Shown piece after piece: positions 14,601-23,411 of a DNA stretch of 64,000 nt (the first letter of the stretch is position 1; every line of letters starts with the position of its first letter). This stretch comes from Owenia fusiformis. Its lineage: Eukaryota; Annelida; Polychaeta; Sabellida; Oweniidae. A model generated the notes under the pieces. It was not told where the DNA came from. It did not search any database and was given only the letters and a program-made list of their open reading frames with translations. The translations under genes and the position numbers were made by a program. The stretch lies in assembly GCA_903813345.2 (NCBI GenBank), contig CAIIXF020000009.1, forward strand, positions 25,580,740 to 25,644,739, in the 5' to 3' direction.

Positions 14601-17600
14601 CAGCTATGAAGTAAGATTCCAATATTTAGTTAAAATAGATAATTGTGATGATGTTGAAATTAGAAATGGAGTGGGTATGGGAAATAATGCCACTAAGATG
14701 CAACATTTGAAATAAATAGAGTATGTGCAATTTAAAATTCTTTTGTGATATCGTCAGTTAAAGGATATGTGATTTTCTTTAATTCATTATGATGTGATTT
14801 TCAGTGGCCATCTTGAAACTGTGAAATGGTTAGTTGCTAACAGAGCAGATCTTAATGCAGTTGATGTCATGGGTCGCACATCACTAGAACTCGCTGAACA
14901 ATATGACCATAGAAATGTAATCAACTTCCTGTTATCATGCCAGAACGAAATGGATGACCCAAAAAGCACATTTGCCCAATTAAGGCAAAATACTCGCAAA
15001 GTTAATCTCCCGCGAAAGCCACTTGATGATGGTTTAGAGAAAGAGTCGGAAAGTCGACGTAATAGTCAGGTTGATGTCACTCTTCACGAGCCACCCCCTA
15101 CAGAATGGTCGGATGACAGAGAGGTAAAAATGCTTAAATCAAATAGAAGCTTAAGAACTAGTAGTTTGTTCAGAATAATTTCTGATCTTACAGAAACAGT
15201 GTGTGGTTTAACATTTTTTAATGTTGTCCTGAAGGAATATAGAGATCTCGGTGAATGGTTCATTATTTGTGAAACACAATCATTGTCTTATTTTGTCAAA
15301 CACATTCATTGTTTTATTTTTGTGACAAAATCATTGTTTATCATGTTACAACCACCAAACATCTGGAGAAATAATTGATTTTACAAACTTTGAACCACGA
15401 TCATAGTAGAATAGAATTTAGGAACTATTAAACCATGAATTCAGCTTTATGTGACATATCTTGCATTAACATTTACATTTGAGTTCCCATCCATATTTTT
15501 ATTTTTTTTTATTTTGGTCTAATATATGATTTATTTAAGATGCAAAATATAGGCTCACATCAAGCTTTTCATGGCAGGGTCCAATATACCAGTAGATAAT
15601 CTACGCACTCTGCAATGCATGCTTTCAGAATTTAGAAACTGAGTTGTCTTCATTGAATTAACTACATATTCATTACATTTTATCATAGATAAGATTGTCT
15701 CTCTATCTGAGAAAATAATGTTATTAGATGTTTCATTTAAGTTAGGTAGGCAGAGTTGAACAACATTGGAACATTTTTGTGTAATCCTACTCATAAAATG
15801 TTCTGGTTATTAAGCCTTCTTTGGTCACCTTATGGGAGCATGCCACATCAATAGTTACAGAGTACAATGGCTACAAAGACTAGTCTTATAGAGATAAAAG
15901 CATTGATAAATCATGTTGAAGTTCTTTTACTATTTCTGCCATTAATGGATTCCCAAAGTGTCTTGCAAGGTGTAATATTATTCTGGGGATCAATTACAAA
16001 AACGTCATAAGTTAACAATTCCTAAATCAATTTTTGCAACTATGGATATAATGACATCATAGCAATTCTTAGCTTTGAAAGTTTTTGTTAATTACCCCCC
16101 TGCTACCATACAATTCTAAGAAGTGCAACATGCAAAGCTATATGTTATATTCACATCCAGATCAATCCATTACATAGTTTTTAATGTGTTCCCGTATTAC
16201 GACAGTCACAGTCACTACACATTGTCTTATCATTCAGTGAATTATAGCTTGATGTGTGCCTATTTCAGCATCAGTTGCTACGCTATATAGAAAAACACGA
16301 GGCCGAGATGGTCGACTCTGTACCTAGCTCTACTCTATATGTGATGTAAGTCACACTGTTGCCTGTCATGTGCTGTGATGTCACACTGTGGCCTTTTGTG
16401 ATGTCATAATGTGTCCAGAATGTCTCCTGTTTGTAGTTTTTTCTAGTGATTCTTCCAGGTTATTTTGCACTGGATATTCTAGATTTGTACTTTTAGATAT
16501 TTTATAGATGTGACATACCCAATTCTGCTATTTTACCTGCATTTTCTATATAGCATGCATTTAAGCTGTTTTAATTTTTAAAGCTTTATGTGTACTGCGT
16601 TTGGTGTTGATTTTCTGCTCTGTTCATTTAGGTTTGCGTATTTGTATACAGAGATCTTCTGAATGAAACTTAAATTAATGATTTTATGTTTATATGAAGA
16701 TATCAGTCATATTGCCAGACATTTCGTTCCCTCTTAATTAATTGCATGATTAAGTATTGATCCTTCATTTATTATGGTCTAAACATGCATGTGCTTGTAA
16801 CATTTTAGTTCAAGACATAAGTTACTATCACTAAACTTTTTCAATTGTAGTTTAAGTAGTGCACATTTTTTTCAATATTTGGGATAATTCAAATCACAAC
16901 ACATTTTAGTACACTTTATATATTATTTCAGTCTTCGTCGTATGCTCGACCCAATCAGGGATCTTCGACAGCACCAGAAAGAGGCTCTGGTTCAGCAAGT
17001 TCTCTCGAAAAAACGGGAGAAGCTGGCGAAAGATCGGGCCAATCGGCAGCTGGATCGAAAAAGGAGAAAGATGAGGGAGAAGAGAGAGAGGAAGGACAGG
17101 AGGATGAGGGAGAGGAGGGAGGCACTGGGAGACCATTGAAGACTGCTGAGGAAGAGAAAGACTTAGAGGTAAGAGCACCATGTAGAATACACTTAAAATG
17201 GTAGGAAACAATGTGGTTATCAGAGAAAAAACTTGATGTACAATTTAGCAAAATGTTGGGGCCTTTAAAGAGCATTTACTCTCAAGTTGTGATGAACCTT
17301 TGACCATGTTGGTCATGAAGTACAAATTAGTGGCTGAAACACCTACATGTTTAAATCATGCTTATGTACATGTACTCAACCAATTATCAACTCAATAGAT
17401 TTTCAACAAAATATCAAAGGAATGAGTAAACCTGACTTGATCAAGTGAAAGCCCACCTTGGTGAGATTGTGATAGCAAAGGACTCTTAACAATGCCACAA
17501 GTCATTTGTGTACAATGACAATGTTAAGGCCATTCACCTAATGTATGCATATGCAATATTTCAGGAAAAGAGAAAGATGTACGAAGAAGATAAAGTACAG

Positions 17601-17675
17601 CGAGAAACTACTGGAATGAGTTTCCTGGACAGTTTGAGAGCTGAGTTTGATGATGATGTGGAATATGCAAAGTAG
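2565..17675 (+). CDS. PLAT/LH2 and ankyrin-repeat protein, multi-exon gene (5' end not found)
   Basis: Gene-level entry for exons 2565-2657, 4100-4177, 4626-4694, 6360-6442, 6655-6763, 7321-7383, 7522-7554, 9709-9789, 10563-10929, 11099-11475, 11783-12044, 12341-12493, 12940-13547, 13851-14011, 14365-14610, 14805-15123, (16269-16345 optional), 16932-17168 and 17565-17675. All have GT-AG borders and compatible phases. Skipping the optional exon leaves about 1,149 residues. Order of parts: basic, low-complexity N-terminal part (1-325); Lys/Glu-rich segment (326-451); PLAT domain (about 452-560); Ser/Asp/Glu-rich linker (590-790); about five ankyrin repeats (about 800-1000); charged tail. No signal peptide or membrane segment is visible, so it is probably cytoplasmic. 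PLAT domains usually bind membranes or proteins, and ankyrin repeats bind proteins. The exact function is unknown and I recognise no named family. The initiator exon must lie upstream. Confidence 0.85.
4100..4177 (+). CDS. PLAT-ankyrin gene, coding exon
   Basis: Acceptor GTTTTACAG, donor GTAAAA, phase 0 to 0, 26 codons. Basic and hydrophilic, with Lys-rich ending MAKHMKKVKHQ. Confidence 0.75.
4626..4694 (+). CDS. PLAT-ankyrin gene, coding exon
   Basis: Acceptor ACTGCTAG, donor GTAACA, phase 0 to 0, 23 codons rich in Asn, Ser and Gln. The acceptor has a weak pyrimidine tract. The exon is chosen because it keeps the phase and has exon-like composition. Confidence 0.6.
4695..6359 (+). other. 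Intron with a 16-bp-arm hairpin
   Basis: At 5243-5293 GGCTGTTGCTCGAAAC is followed, 19 nt later, by GTTTCGAGCATCAGCC, giving a stem with one mismatch. At 6181-6250 there is a reverse-oriented fragment of the CACCACAAGTTG dispersed repeat. Nothing else recognised. Confidence 0.5.
6360..6442 (+). CDS. PLAT-ankyrin gene, coding exon
   Basis: Acceptor TATATTACAG, donor GTAAGT, phase 0 to 2. It encodes HPWYVNGQFVYTKGK followed by a basic Ser/Arg/Lys stretch. Confidence 0.75.
6655..6763 (+). CDS. PLAT-ankyrin gene, coding exon
   Basis: Acceptor TTGTTTCAG, donor GTAAGT, phase 2 to 0. The reading frame fixed by the neighbouring exons gives PFQGGHPTLRMAPPVYISKG and then EAARLVNTATKLLVAT. This is not the longest open frame here, but it is the only one that joins in phase. 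Confidence 0.75.
7001..7145. repeat. 31-bp minisatellite
   Basis: About 4.5 diverging units of GTTGAGTTGACTTGGGGTTG followed by AGTTTTACTGG, in an intron of the plus-strand gene. Confidence 0.85.
7321..7383 (+). CDS. PLAT-ankyrin gene, coding exon
   Basis: Acceptor CTTTTTTAG, donor GTACGA, phase 0 to 0, 21 codons (ETVDIGEKGKSKRQSAPKSF then E). Hydrophilic and basic. Confidence 0.7.
7522..7554 (+). CDS. PLAT-ankyrin gene, 33-nt small exon
   Basis: Acceptor CTACCATAG, donor GTTTGT, phase 0 to 0, 11 codons (ERFGKYNKNNQ). Its size is a multiple of three, so it could be skipped without a frame change. It is short, so the support is modest. Confidence 0.55.
8201..8330. mobile_element. Degenerate palindromic MITE (TCATTAACAGAAA family)
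   Basis: The left end GGGTGTCATTAACAGAAAGT and the internal TCATTATATCCATGG..ACAATTGAT resemble the elements at 15985-16100 and 25437-25571. The right end is eroded. Confidence 0.45.
8669..9045 (+). repeat. Dispersed repeat R1, copy 2
   Basis: Diverged direct copy of 1912-2337, inside an intron of the plus-strand gene. Both copies end near CACCTGGTGG..AAACTGGTAACT. Confidence 0.8.
9441..9708 (+). repeat. Minisatellite of repeated 3' splice sites
   Basis: About six units of roughly 38 bp, each TTTTTTTCAGTCTCAACATT followed by CGCAATTATAAATTATATG, run straight into the real acceptor and exon at 9709. Each unit repeats the pyrimidine tract, the AG and the first exon bases. In the exon frame the intact decoys would read SQHSQL and then TAA. 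Confidence 0.85.
9709..9789 (+). CDS. PLAT-ankyrin gene, exon preceded by duplicated acceptors
   Basis: Acceptor TTTTTTTCAG, donor GTAATG, phase 0 to 0, 27 codons beginning SQHSHSLPQLDY. The acceptor is the last and only non-terminating copy in a minisatellite that repeats the splice site and exon start (see 9441-9708). Confidence 0.75.
10275..10451. mobile_element. MITE, TACAGTAAAACCTG family
   Basis: Ends TATAGTAAAACCTGT and ACAGGTTTTAATGTA are inverted. Internal words TGTTCACTAAGACAGG and GGTGTTC match the copies at 24422-24579 and 26.7-27.0 kb. TA-flanked, so probably Tc1/mariner-type, non-autonomous. Confidence 0.65.
10563..10929 (+). CDS. PLAT-ankyrin gene, long hydrophilic exon
   Basis: Acceptor ATCTTTTTAG, donor GTAAGA, phase 0 to 1, 122 codons. 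Contains VKGVYVWDIDGRRHKEK, YVTIDGKQADRDQLPEWLRR and a predicted helical segment rich in Glu/Arg (EMQKMDREERLERHRK), then a Ser-rich end. No known domain recognised. Confidence 0.85.
11099..11475 (+). CDS. PLAT-ankyrin gene, Lys/Glu-rich exon
   Basis: Acceptor TTTTTTCCAG, donor GTAAAT, phase 1 to 0, about 125 codons. A Pro-rich start (EDPPTYADSTPKPPPRTD) is followed by a highly charged Lys/Arg/Glu block, probably helical, and then an ATQTVDEVGVQTGTDLL segment. Confidence 0.85.
11783..12044 (+). CDS. PLAT-ankyrin gene, PLAT/LH2 domain exon 1
   Basis: Acceptor TATATTTCAG, donor GTTGGT, phase 0 to 1. It encodes most of a PLAT domain: NYNIYVRTGNKLGASTKADV, a VVLYGDNGRT strand, FQKGQEDVFEI and a VSIGHD strand. 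This is the usual PLAT order (Y.I.V.TG....GT.A.V...L.G..G.T). The domain finishes in the next exon with GYGWFLEGV. Confidence 0.9.
12341..12493 (+). CDS. PLAT-ankyrin gene, PLAT/LH2 domain exon 2
   Basis: Acceptor ATCCTCTAG, donor GTAAGA, phase 1 to 1. It encodes the C-terminal PLAT signature GWFLEGVTVHD and the following YEFPCERW strand, matching the W.L..V.V .. Y.F.C.RW pattern of LOXHD1-type PLAT domains. Confidence 0.9.
12940..13547 (+). CDS. PLAT-ankyrin gene, Ser/acidic-rich linker exon
   Basis: Acceptor TTGATTCCAG, donor GTGAGA, phase 1 to 0, 202 codons. Low complexity: runs of Ser, Thr, Asp and Glu, such as SETEDSDSDSSYTTTDSSSS and SSESETETEDETDTAGDETE. Likely disordered, with many potential casein-kinase-type phosphosites (an inference from composition). 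Confidence 0.85.
13851..14011 (+). CDS. PLAT-ankyrin gene, exon with first ankyrin-like repeat
   Basis: Acceptor TTCACCGCAG, donor GTAAGA, phase 0 to 2. The second half (GLTIHQAAKSNNLRRIQELA) fits a degenerate ankyrin repeat start. Confidence 0.85.
14365..14610 (+). CDS. PLAT-ankyrin gene, ankyrin-repeat exon
   Basis: Acceptor TTGTATTGTAG, donor GTAAGA, phase 2 to 2. Contains DEKGWRTLHVATSEGNLDIV, TPTGYTAMHLGALNGHV and DEQTPLHLSAM, which are clear ankyrin helices with the G.T.LH.A pattern. Confidence 0.93.
14805..15123 (+). CDS. PLAT-ankyrin gene, last ankyrin-repeat exon
   Basis: Acceptor GTGATTTTCAG, donor GTAAAA, phase 2 to 0. Completes repeat 4 (NGHLETVKWLVANRADLNA) and carries repeat 5 (DVMGRTSLELAEQYDHRNVI), followed by a hydrophilic linker ending TEWSDDRE. 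Confidence 0.92.
15124..16268 (+). other. Intron of the plus-strand gene with one MITE
   Basis: Apart from the palindromic element at 15985-16100 I see nothing recognisable. Open frames are A+T-rich and lack splice or domain support. Confidence 0.4.
15985..16100. mobile_element. Palindromic MITE
   Basis: The left arm GGGGATCAATTACAAAAACG and right arm GTTTTTGTTAATTACCCCC are imperfect inverted copies, 116 bp overall. Similar in plan to 25437-25571. Confidence 0.6.
16269..16345 (+). CDS. PLAT-ankyrin gene, candidate frame-switching cassette exon (77 nt)
   Basis: Acceptor GCCTATTTCAG and strong donor GTAAGT at 16346. It reads HQLLRYIEKHEAEMVDSVPS and then STLYV in phase with the upstream exon. 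Because 77 is not a multiple of three, inclusion puts exon 16932 in a second open frame. A weaker donor, GTGATG at 16341, would make it 72 nt and keep the frame. If the intron is retained, translation stops at TAA just after the donor. Confidence 0.65.
16932..17168 (+). CDS. PLAT-ankyrin gene, charged tail exon, open in two frames
   Basis: Acceptor TATTATTTCAG, donor GTAAGA. In the frame that leads into the last exon it reads SSSYARPNQGSSTAPERG and then an acidic Glu/Gly/Lys run ending TAEEEKDLE. In the frame reached through the 77-nt exon it reads LRRMLDPIRDLRQHQKEALV and then a strongly basic helical run, ending at TGA 17137-17139. Confidence 0.8.
17565..17675 (+). CDS. PLAT-ankyrin gene, terminal coding exon
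   Basis: Acceptor AATATTTCAG, phase 0, 36 codons and TAG. Encodes EKRKMYEEDKVQRETTGMSF and then an acidic end LDSLRAEFDDDVEYAK. Confidence 0.85.
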   Translation, partial: EKRKMYEEDKVQRETTGMSFLDSLRAEFDDDVEYAK

Positions 17676-18165
17676 ACACGTCAAGAATCAACCAATCACG
17701 GTGCAGTATCAGGACAATGTCATAATAGAACAGCTAGGAACCTAATGGACAATCACATGTAAAATATGAGAATTATTACTAATAGACTATGTCATTGAAG
17801 TAAAATGTATGTGATGTTTCCATATAGAATGACGAAACACAAAGGAGGTTCAACTTTCAAACTTAATAATATATTGGAATGCACTTTTGATTTTATGTGT
17901 ATCATGTGCCCTAAATTCAATGAATACTTGTAGTAAATACTTGTACAGTACATTTATTTTTAGTAAATCAGAATAAACTGTAATTAGACATTCCATAATA
18001 TTTTATGTAAATGAAGCTTTTGTAAAATGTATATGCCTGTGCTGGAACACAATTTGTAAATGTATTGACTTTCCATCTCGTAAAAAATCTAGATTATGTA
18101 TGTGATTTCGCAAAGGGTTTGTGCAAATAAGGAAAAAGTAAATAAAAGAATATAAAAGTTATATG
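17676..18165 (+). other. 3'UTR of the PLAT-ankyrin gene with two polyadenylation signals
   Basis: A+T-rich non-coding sequence follows the stop codon. AATAAA occurs at 17972-17977 and 18140-18145, so cleavage is likely near 18.0 or 18.16 kb. The exact 3' end is inferred. Confidence 0.55.
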
Positions 18166-20639
18166 TATATATATAATATGTATAGTTTTATTATATGTAT
18201 ACATAAACAACATATCCAATGTATCTAATATGTACAAAAACATATGCATTAAGTCATCTTTGAATTATTGGTAAATTGAATTATATGTAAACATAGTATT
18301 TTTGTAGATTATATGTAAAGTACATTGTATCATATTTAAGATTAAAACTTTTATTGCTTTGAATAATATTAAGAGTTCATTATACAAGAAAATATATACA
18401 TTGCTGTTATCAGTTTTAAAGTGACCCTGCTTTGATTTTGCATTTGGCATTATATCATCATGAAATTTTATCAAAAAGAAATTTTTGCCTGTTGTTGGAT
18501 TGATAGATTACTTTCAATCTGTTGAAAATCTTAATTTCACCAAAAAATCTAGATTGGCATATTCACCAAATTAAATTGTGCCAAAATATCCAGGGTTACA
18601 GTATATCACTACTGAATATGTTCCGAGTGCTTTCCTTGTAGAATCTCAAGTTTGTTATTCTTCAGATAGTAATATTTCTTATTTAGACCTTCTCTTGTAG
18701 AATTCTAAGCCTTATGTTATAGTTTTATCTGCCATACTGAAGTGCATCATTATAAGAGAATGCTATCTTCAGAAAATTGATTTACTATTTTCATTTAGAA
18801 ATTGTTAGCTCTGGAATACTACATTCATATTGTCACAGCTGATGTTTACTGGTGCCTTGTATAAATATCATAACTCCAGATAACCACCGATTTATTTTAA
18901 GTCCATACTTAACTTTGTAGAAGTACAAATAAATTACAATGTATATTATACTATAAAGTATATTTTGTTGATATTTTTATTCATATAAGTTCTATGGAAC
19001 AAAGTTGAAAGGTTAAATAGTACTTTGAATAGTTGAATAAGAAGCTAGTTTAGTTTTACCAACCTCCAATTAACTGCACATAACGTACTCTTTTTTTCAA
19101 TATGGTAGCCACTTAATATATGATTTTTAAACTCATTGGGCGATTTAAGCCATCCCAGGTATCAAGAAAAGAACAAAAAGCCCCGTAGCGCAAATTACAT
19201 GGTCGCGTGCTTTCAACAAAAAACCTTATCCGAGTGCACGAACACTCACATAATTCTTTTGAAAGACATCTAATCACGGTTTATTGCAATCAAACTCCTG
19301 TGGTGCAGTAGCAACAAGCCGGCGCAGTTGACATAACGCTATTACCCGACAAGTTTGACACATCATAATTAGCGGAGTAAGTGTGCTGGGGTGAACTACT
19401 TCTGTTGAAAACGTGTGAGCATGTAATTTGATACCTAAGGGGAAAACTTATTATACATCATGCAATGCACTTGCCCGCGGGTAGTTCAAAAATGCAGCCT
19501 TTTAGAGCTCTAAAGAAGATGATTTCACAAAATCAATATTCATATGTTCAATATCTCATTAATGCAAAGAGCAATGGTGTCTTATGAGGTCAATAATTGT
19601 AACGTGATAGGTGGTAGAGTATGGATAAACTATACTATTTATTTTGAGTAGTTTCAAACAGAATTGGCGCTCAAGGTCACTTTTGGGATGTTCAAGAAGC
19701 CAATTATGTATGTGTTGAATTCTTATGTCAGTGATATATATAATCCTTTTGATAGGGTGTAAACAGATTTTTAACAGGGTGACTTGTAGTTTTCAAATTA
19801 TCAACGGGGTGCAGAAGCAAGTTGCTCTAATGATAGGGAGATCACCGAATATATGTTTGATGAATGTCCGAAGGTATACATTGGGTCCGATCTATAATAT
19901 TTTTCCAATAATCTTTCCAAAGTACACAATGAATATCAATAGGGTGGGCAATAGGATGAAACCATTCTGTGGGCTCAGATAGTGAAAATTCATGCTGCAA
20001 AAAATGTAATATTGAATAAACGCACAAAACGAAGAGAATGAGAGAGAGGTCATTATTAGGTCAACTATGCACAATAACTATCTTCTCCTATTGGTTGACT
20101 CTGAAAGTCAACAGGAGGAAAACATACATCTTTAATGAGAACAAGAAACAAAATGTAGGAATGTCATTTTCTGTATTCTTACAAAAGTGCTTTGTACATT
20201 TATATACATCAATTTACAGATTACAAGATATTATTTACAGTTTGTATAAAAAGTTGAACGATCAATGCAATTATTGTAAATTACAACATGTACATGTATT
20301 TGTCTAGTATTTAAAGTAAACTGTCTATTATTTGGCATTATTTAAACCATAAAAATCATAGGATGCCTTATCAACCCTATGGGTTTGAAAAATAAACTAA
20401 TAAGTTACAGATAACCCAGTATAAATAGTAAGATCTTGTGTTGATTAAAATTCTCATAGCTTTTGATAAAATTATCTAATATTAAAGACAGTGTTCATTT
20501 AATCTAATAGAGGCATCTACCAACAATCGTCATATTAATATTTCACTCTGTCTATTACAGCATTTGTCTATTCTAAATGCAAAGGTAGCCCAAATTAAAT
20601 TAAGGATTTATTTGAAAGTTATTTTTCAGGAAATTACAA
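18166..20639. other. Intergenic region between convergent genes
   Basis: A+T-rich. A short stretch at about 19180-19500 has clearly more CpG (GTAGCGCAAA, GGTCGCGTGC, GCCGGCGCAG, CCCGCGGG) than its surroundings but no recognised gene. Open frames at 19.7-20.3 kb have no conserved content. Confidence 0.4.
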
Positions 20640-20783
20640 TACAGTAAAACCTGGAAACTGGAACAACTCTGTAAGGATGGCAGTTACACAAGTGGAACAC
20701 TACTTTGAGATCAAGGACGGACCAACGGATGGACGCCTTGTGGATCCCCAAAAAGATGATCCACTCACACAGGTTTTACTGTA
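20640..20783. mobile_element. MITE, TACAGTAAAACCTG family, intact ends
   Basis: TACAGTAAAACCTGG at the left and CACAGGTTTTACTGTA at the right form perfect 13-14-bp inverted ends. Total 144 bp. The TA at each end fits a mariner-like target site. Confidence 0.8.
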
Positions 20784-23174
20784 GCATTGGGTAAAAAAAT
20801 ATATTTCTCAGAAAGTTTGGAAATGAAAGTAACCCTTCTAAATAAATTACATCAATCATCTCACTCTATTAAGAGCGTGAGTCTTCAATATTAAAGAATA
20901 TAAGAAAAGCAGACAGGACAATATGCAATAATAAATAACCTAATATTGTACATTGCTATTTACAAAGCAGAAATCAGTTCATACCTATTGGCATTTCTTC
21001 TGAACGATTTAACCCATAATTCAATGACCAACATATTCAGGCCATAGTACACTAGTACAGTAAACATTGGATATACTACACCTCAAAGCTGCTAACAACT
21101 CAAATATGAACATATATTACTCCTAAAGTGTTCGCATTATACAGGTTTTTCTGCACATTTTTATGGGCCACAAATTATGGGTCACATAAAATGTTAAACA
21201 GAGTGCTTACCATCTTTCTAAATTGAGATCAGAACATATTGCGATTTCTCATTTTTTAATCAGACCACGAGTCCTTTTTTACAACCTCATTTAAGGCACT
21301 ACTTTCTTTACTGCCTCTTTACTAACTGAAATTTTCAATAATATTCTCAGTAAAGGCAATACGCTACCAGAAAAAAGTAATTAAGGCTCCCATTATGAGC
21401 AATAAATCTAGTCTTGGGATTAAATCTTAAATTGATGAAAATTTAGATTGAATAAAACAAAACAAATTAAATGCATATTACTATTAACTTTTTAACTTGA
21501 ACACATCATTTTCTAGCAAATCATACAAATGATATAATATGTGATTTCCAAACTCTTTCAGAGCATAATTTAAAGAAATGTTACATCTTTATATACAATT
21601 TGGCACATATCAACTTAAGCCTTGGTCAAATTTGCTCTATGGCATGCATACGACCGCAGTAGCTTCACAAAAGTGATATATCTACATCGTACTGCTTATC
21701 CCTATATATTTGGATATTTCTCTCGATTTTGGGAAGCTACGACTGGTGTACGGTTGCTGTAGATCAAATGTGACTGAGGCATTACATATATGAGTACAGT
21801 TTATAAAGAAAGTACAAGCCATCATATATTACTAAAGATGACATATTACTATAGATGACATGGCTCATATCTTATTCCATGTCATCATTTTCTTCATCAA
21901 TGTGTATGTTAAATATTTCTTTGCTTTTTCCCGAATCATATACTTGTCTATATAGGCCTACATATGAGCGTAAACTGTAAACCATATTTTATATTGCAAG
22001 TGAATATAGGGCACAGTTAGCATACAACAAGCTTCCTTACTTAAATCTCAGCATCAAGCTAGGAAAGATTTTCTCCAATTGACTAAAAATGATATGCTTC
22101 ATAAAAAACACTCAGAACACTTTGGATAAATCAGAATTGCAAACACATCATCTTTTCATATATATATGTATGCCAGAAATGAATAATAATATTCCATTTT
22201 TGGCCCCTGTTATGAAATCCAAACTCAGCTGTTGTAATCATGGATATGATGATGTCATAATAAGAGAACAATGAACACTTCTGTTAATGGCTTCAAAGGT
22301 TGTAACTGAGCACAATCTGAGGAAATTTTCATTTGTGAGCCCTCTGGATAATTTTTTTAAAATGCTCTCCATGACAATTTTCTATAATGTGTGAATACCC
22401 AAAGTCAATACAATTTCAACTCGTAAATATTCTACATCTAACACATAAATTCTCATAACATTTGTATATAATAGTCAGATTAATAGAAAATGCAGGTTTC
22501 TCTTGTCTTCGTTTTCACTCTATTAGAGACATAAATGTTCCCTTCTATGTTCTGTAATGAGACCTGTAAACTCAGTTCAGGTCTTTTTTAATTTTCCATC
22601 AATGAATCAGCAGATTTGATAATATTTGGCGGATCACTTATAGCATCAGCATGCGTTCTGGCACTTACAATACGTTTGTTATTTGCAGGTCTATCTTTCT
22701 AAATAGTTCCACCATGCGTAATGATTTACATCCTGGCACTTGTGATGATCTGTTGGAAGTTATTTGCAGGTCTATTTTTGTAAATAGTTCCAGCATGCGT
22801 AATGATTTACATCCTAGGACTTATGATGATCTGCTGGAAGTTATAATGCAGGCCTATCTTTGTAAATAGTTCCAGCATGCGTAATGATTTACATCCAGGC
22901 AATTATAATGATCTGTTGAGGTTATTTGTAGGGTTGTCTTTGTAAATAGTTCCAGCAAGCCTTATGATATAGTTTGTTTGAAGCTATTTGCCAGACTATC
23001 TTTGTAAACAGTTCCAGCATGCTCCATAACTTACATCTTGATACATATAATCCAGGTGGCACCTTTAACACCACACAATAATAAATGATTTCAGTCAATA
23101 TGGCCACTAAGAATTGATATAATTTGACACTGCGGAATGGCAAAAACATGGGTAATATTACCCATGATCCTTCA
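20784..23174 (-). other. sdk: Presumed 3'UTR and downstream region of sdk
   Basis: Non-coding, A+T-rich sequence after the sdk stop (minus strand). It contains the 81-bp tandem repeat at 22681-23034. The polyadenylation site was not assigned. Confidence 0.4.
22681..23034. repeat. 81-bp tandem repeat, about 4.3 units
   Basis: Unit motif: GCAGGTCTATCTTTGTAAAT, then AGTTCCAGCATGCGTAATGA, TTTACATCC and TGATGATCTGTTGGAAGTTA. The first three units keep one open frame because 81 is a multiple of three; the last ones are eroded. It lies just downstream of the sdk stop codon. Confidence 0.85.
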
Positions 23175-23411
23175 TCATACAAATGATGAAAATCCAGCTA
23201 ATGGTGCCCGAGAGCCGGCACTATTGTTCATTATGACATGGCCGCCATTTAAGTTGACTGAATAATTATCAGGTTCACTGTCAGTGTAACTATATGCATT
23301 GTTTGGATTACTGGATTGTCTTTTCCATGACTGTCTTACAGGATCATTGACATAATGGTTGGCAAATGATCTATCTGGTTTTTCACTCTCTGGTTCACTG
23401 TCTTCTGAATT
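23175..23411 (-). CDS. sdk: sdk terminal coding exon with PDZ ligand
   Basis: Acceptor CTACTTGCAG, phase 0, 78 codons and TGA. Contains FANHYVNDPVRQSWKRQ, AYSYTDSEPD and ends GSRAPLAGFSSFV. The C-terminal GFSSFV is the invariant Sidekick PDZ-binding peptide. Confidence 0.96.
   Translation of the reverse strand, partial: NSEDSEPESEKPDRSFANHYVNDPVRQSWKRQSSNPNNAYSYTDSEPDNYSVNLNGGHVIMNNSAGSRAPLAGFSSFV

Noticed and set aside
19725-20307. Several 60-90-residue open frames in the intergenic region
   Set aside because: They overlap on both strands and carry no conserved sequence.
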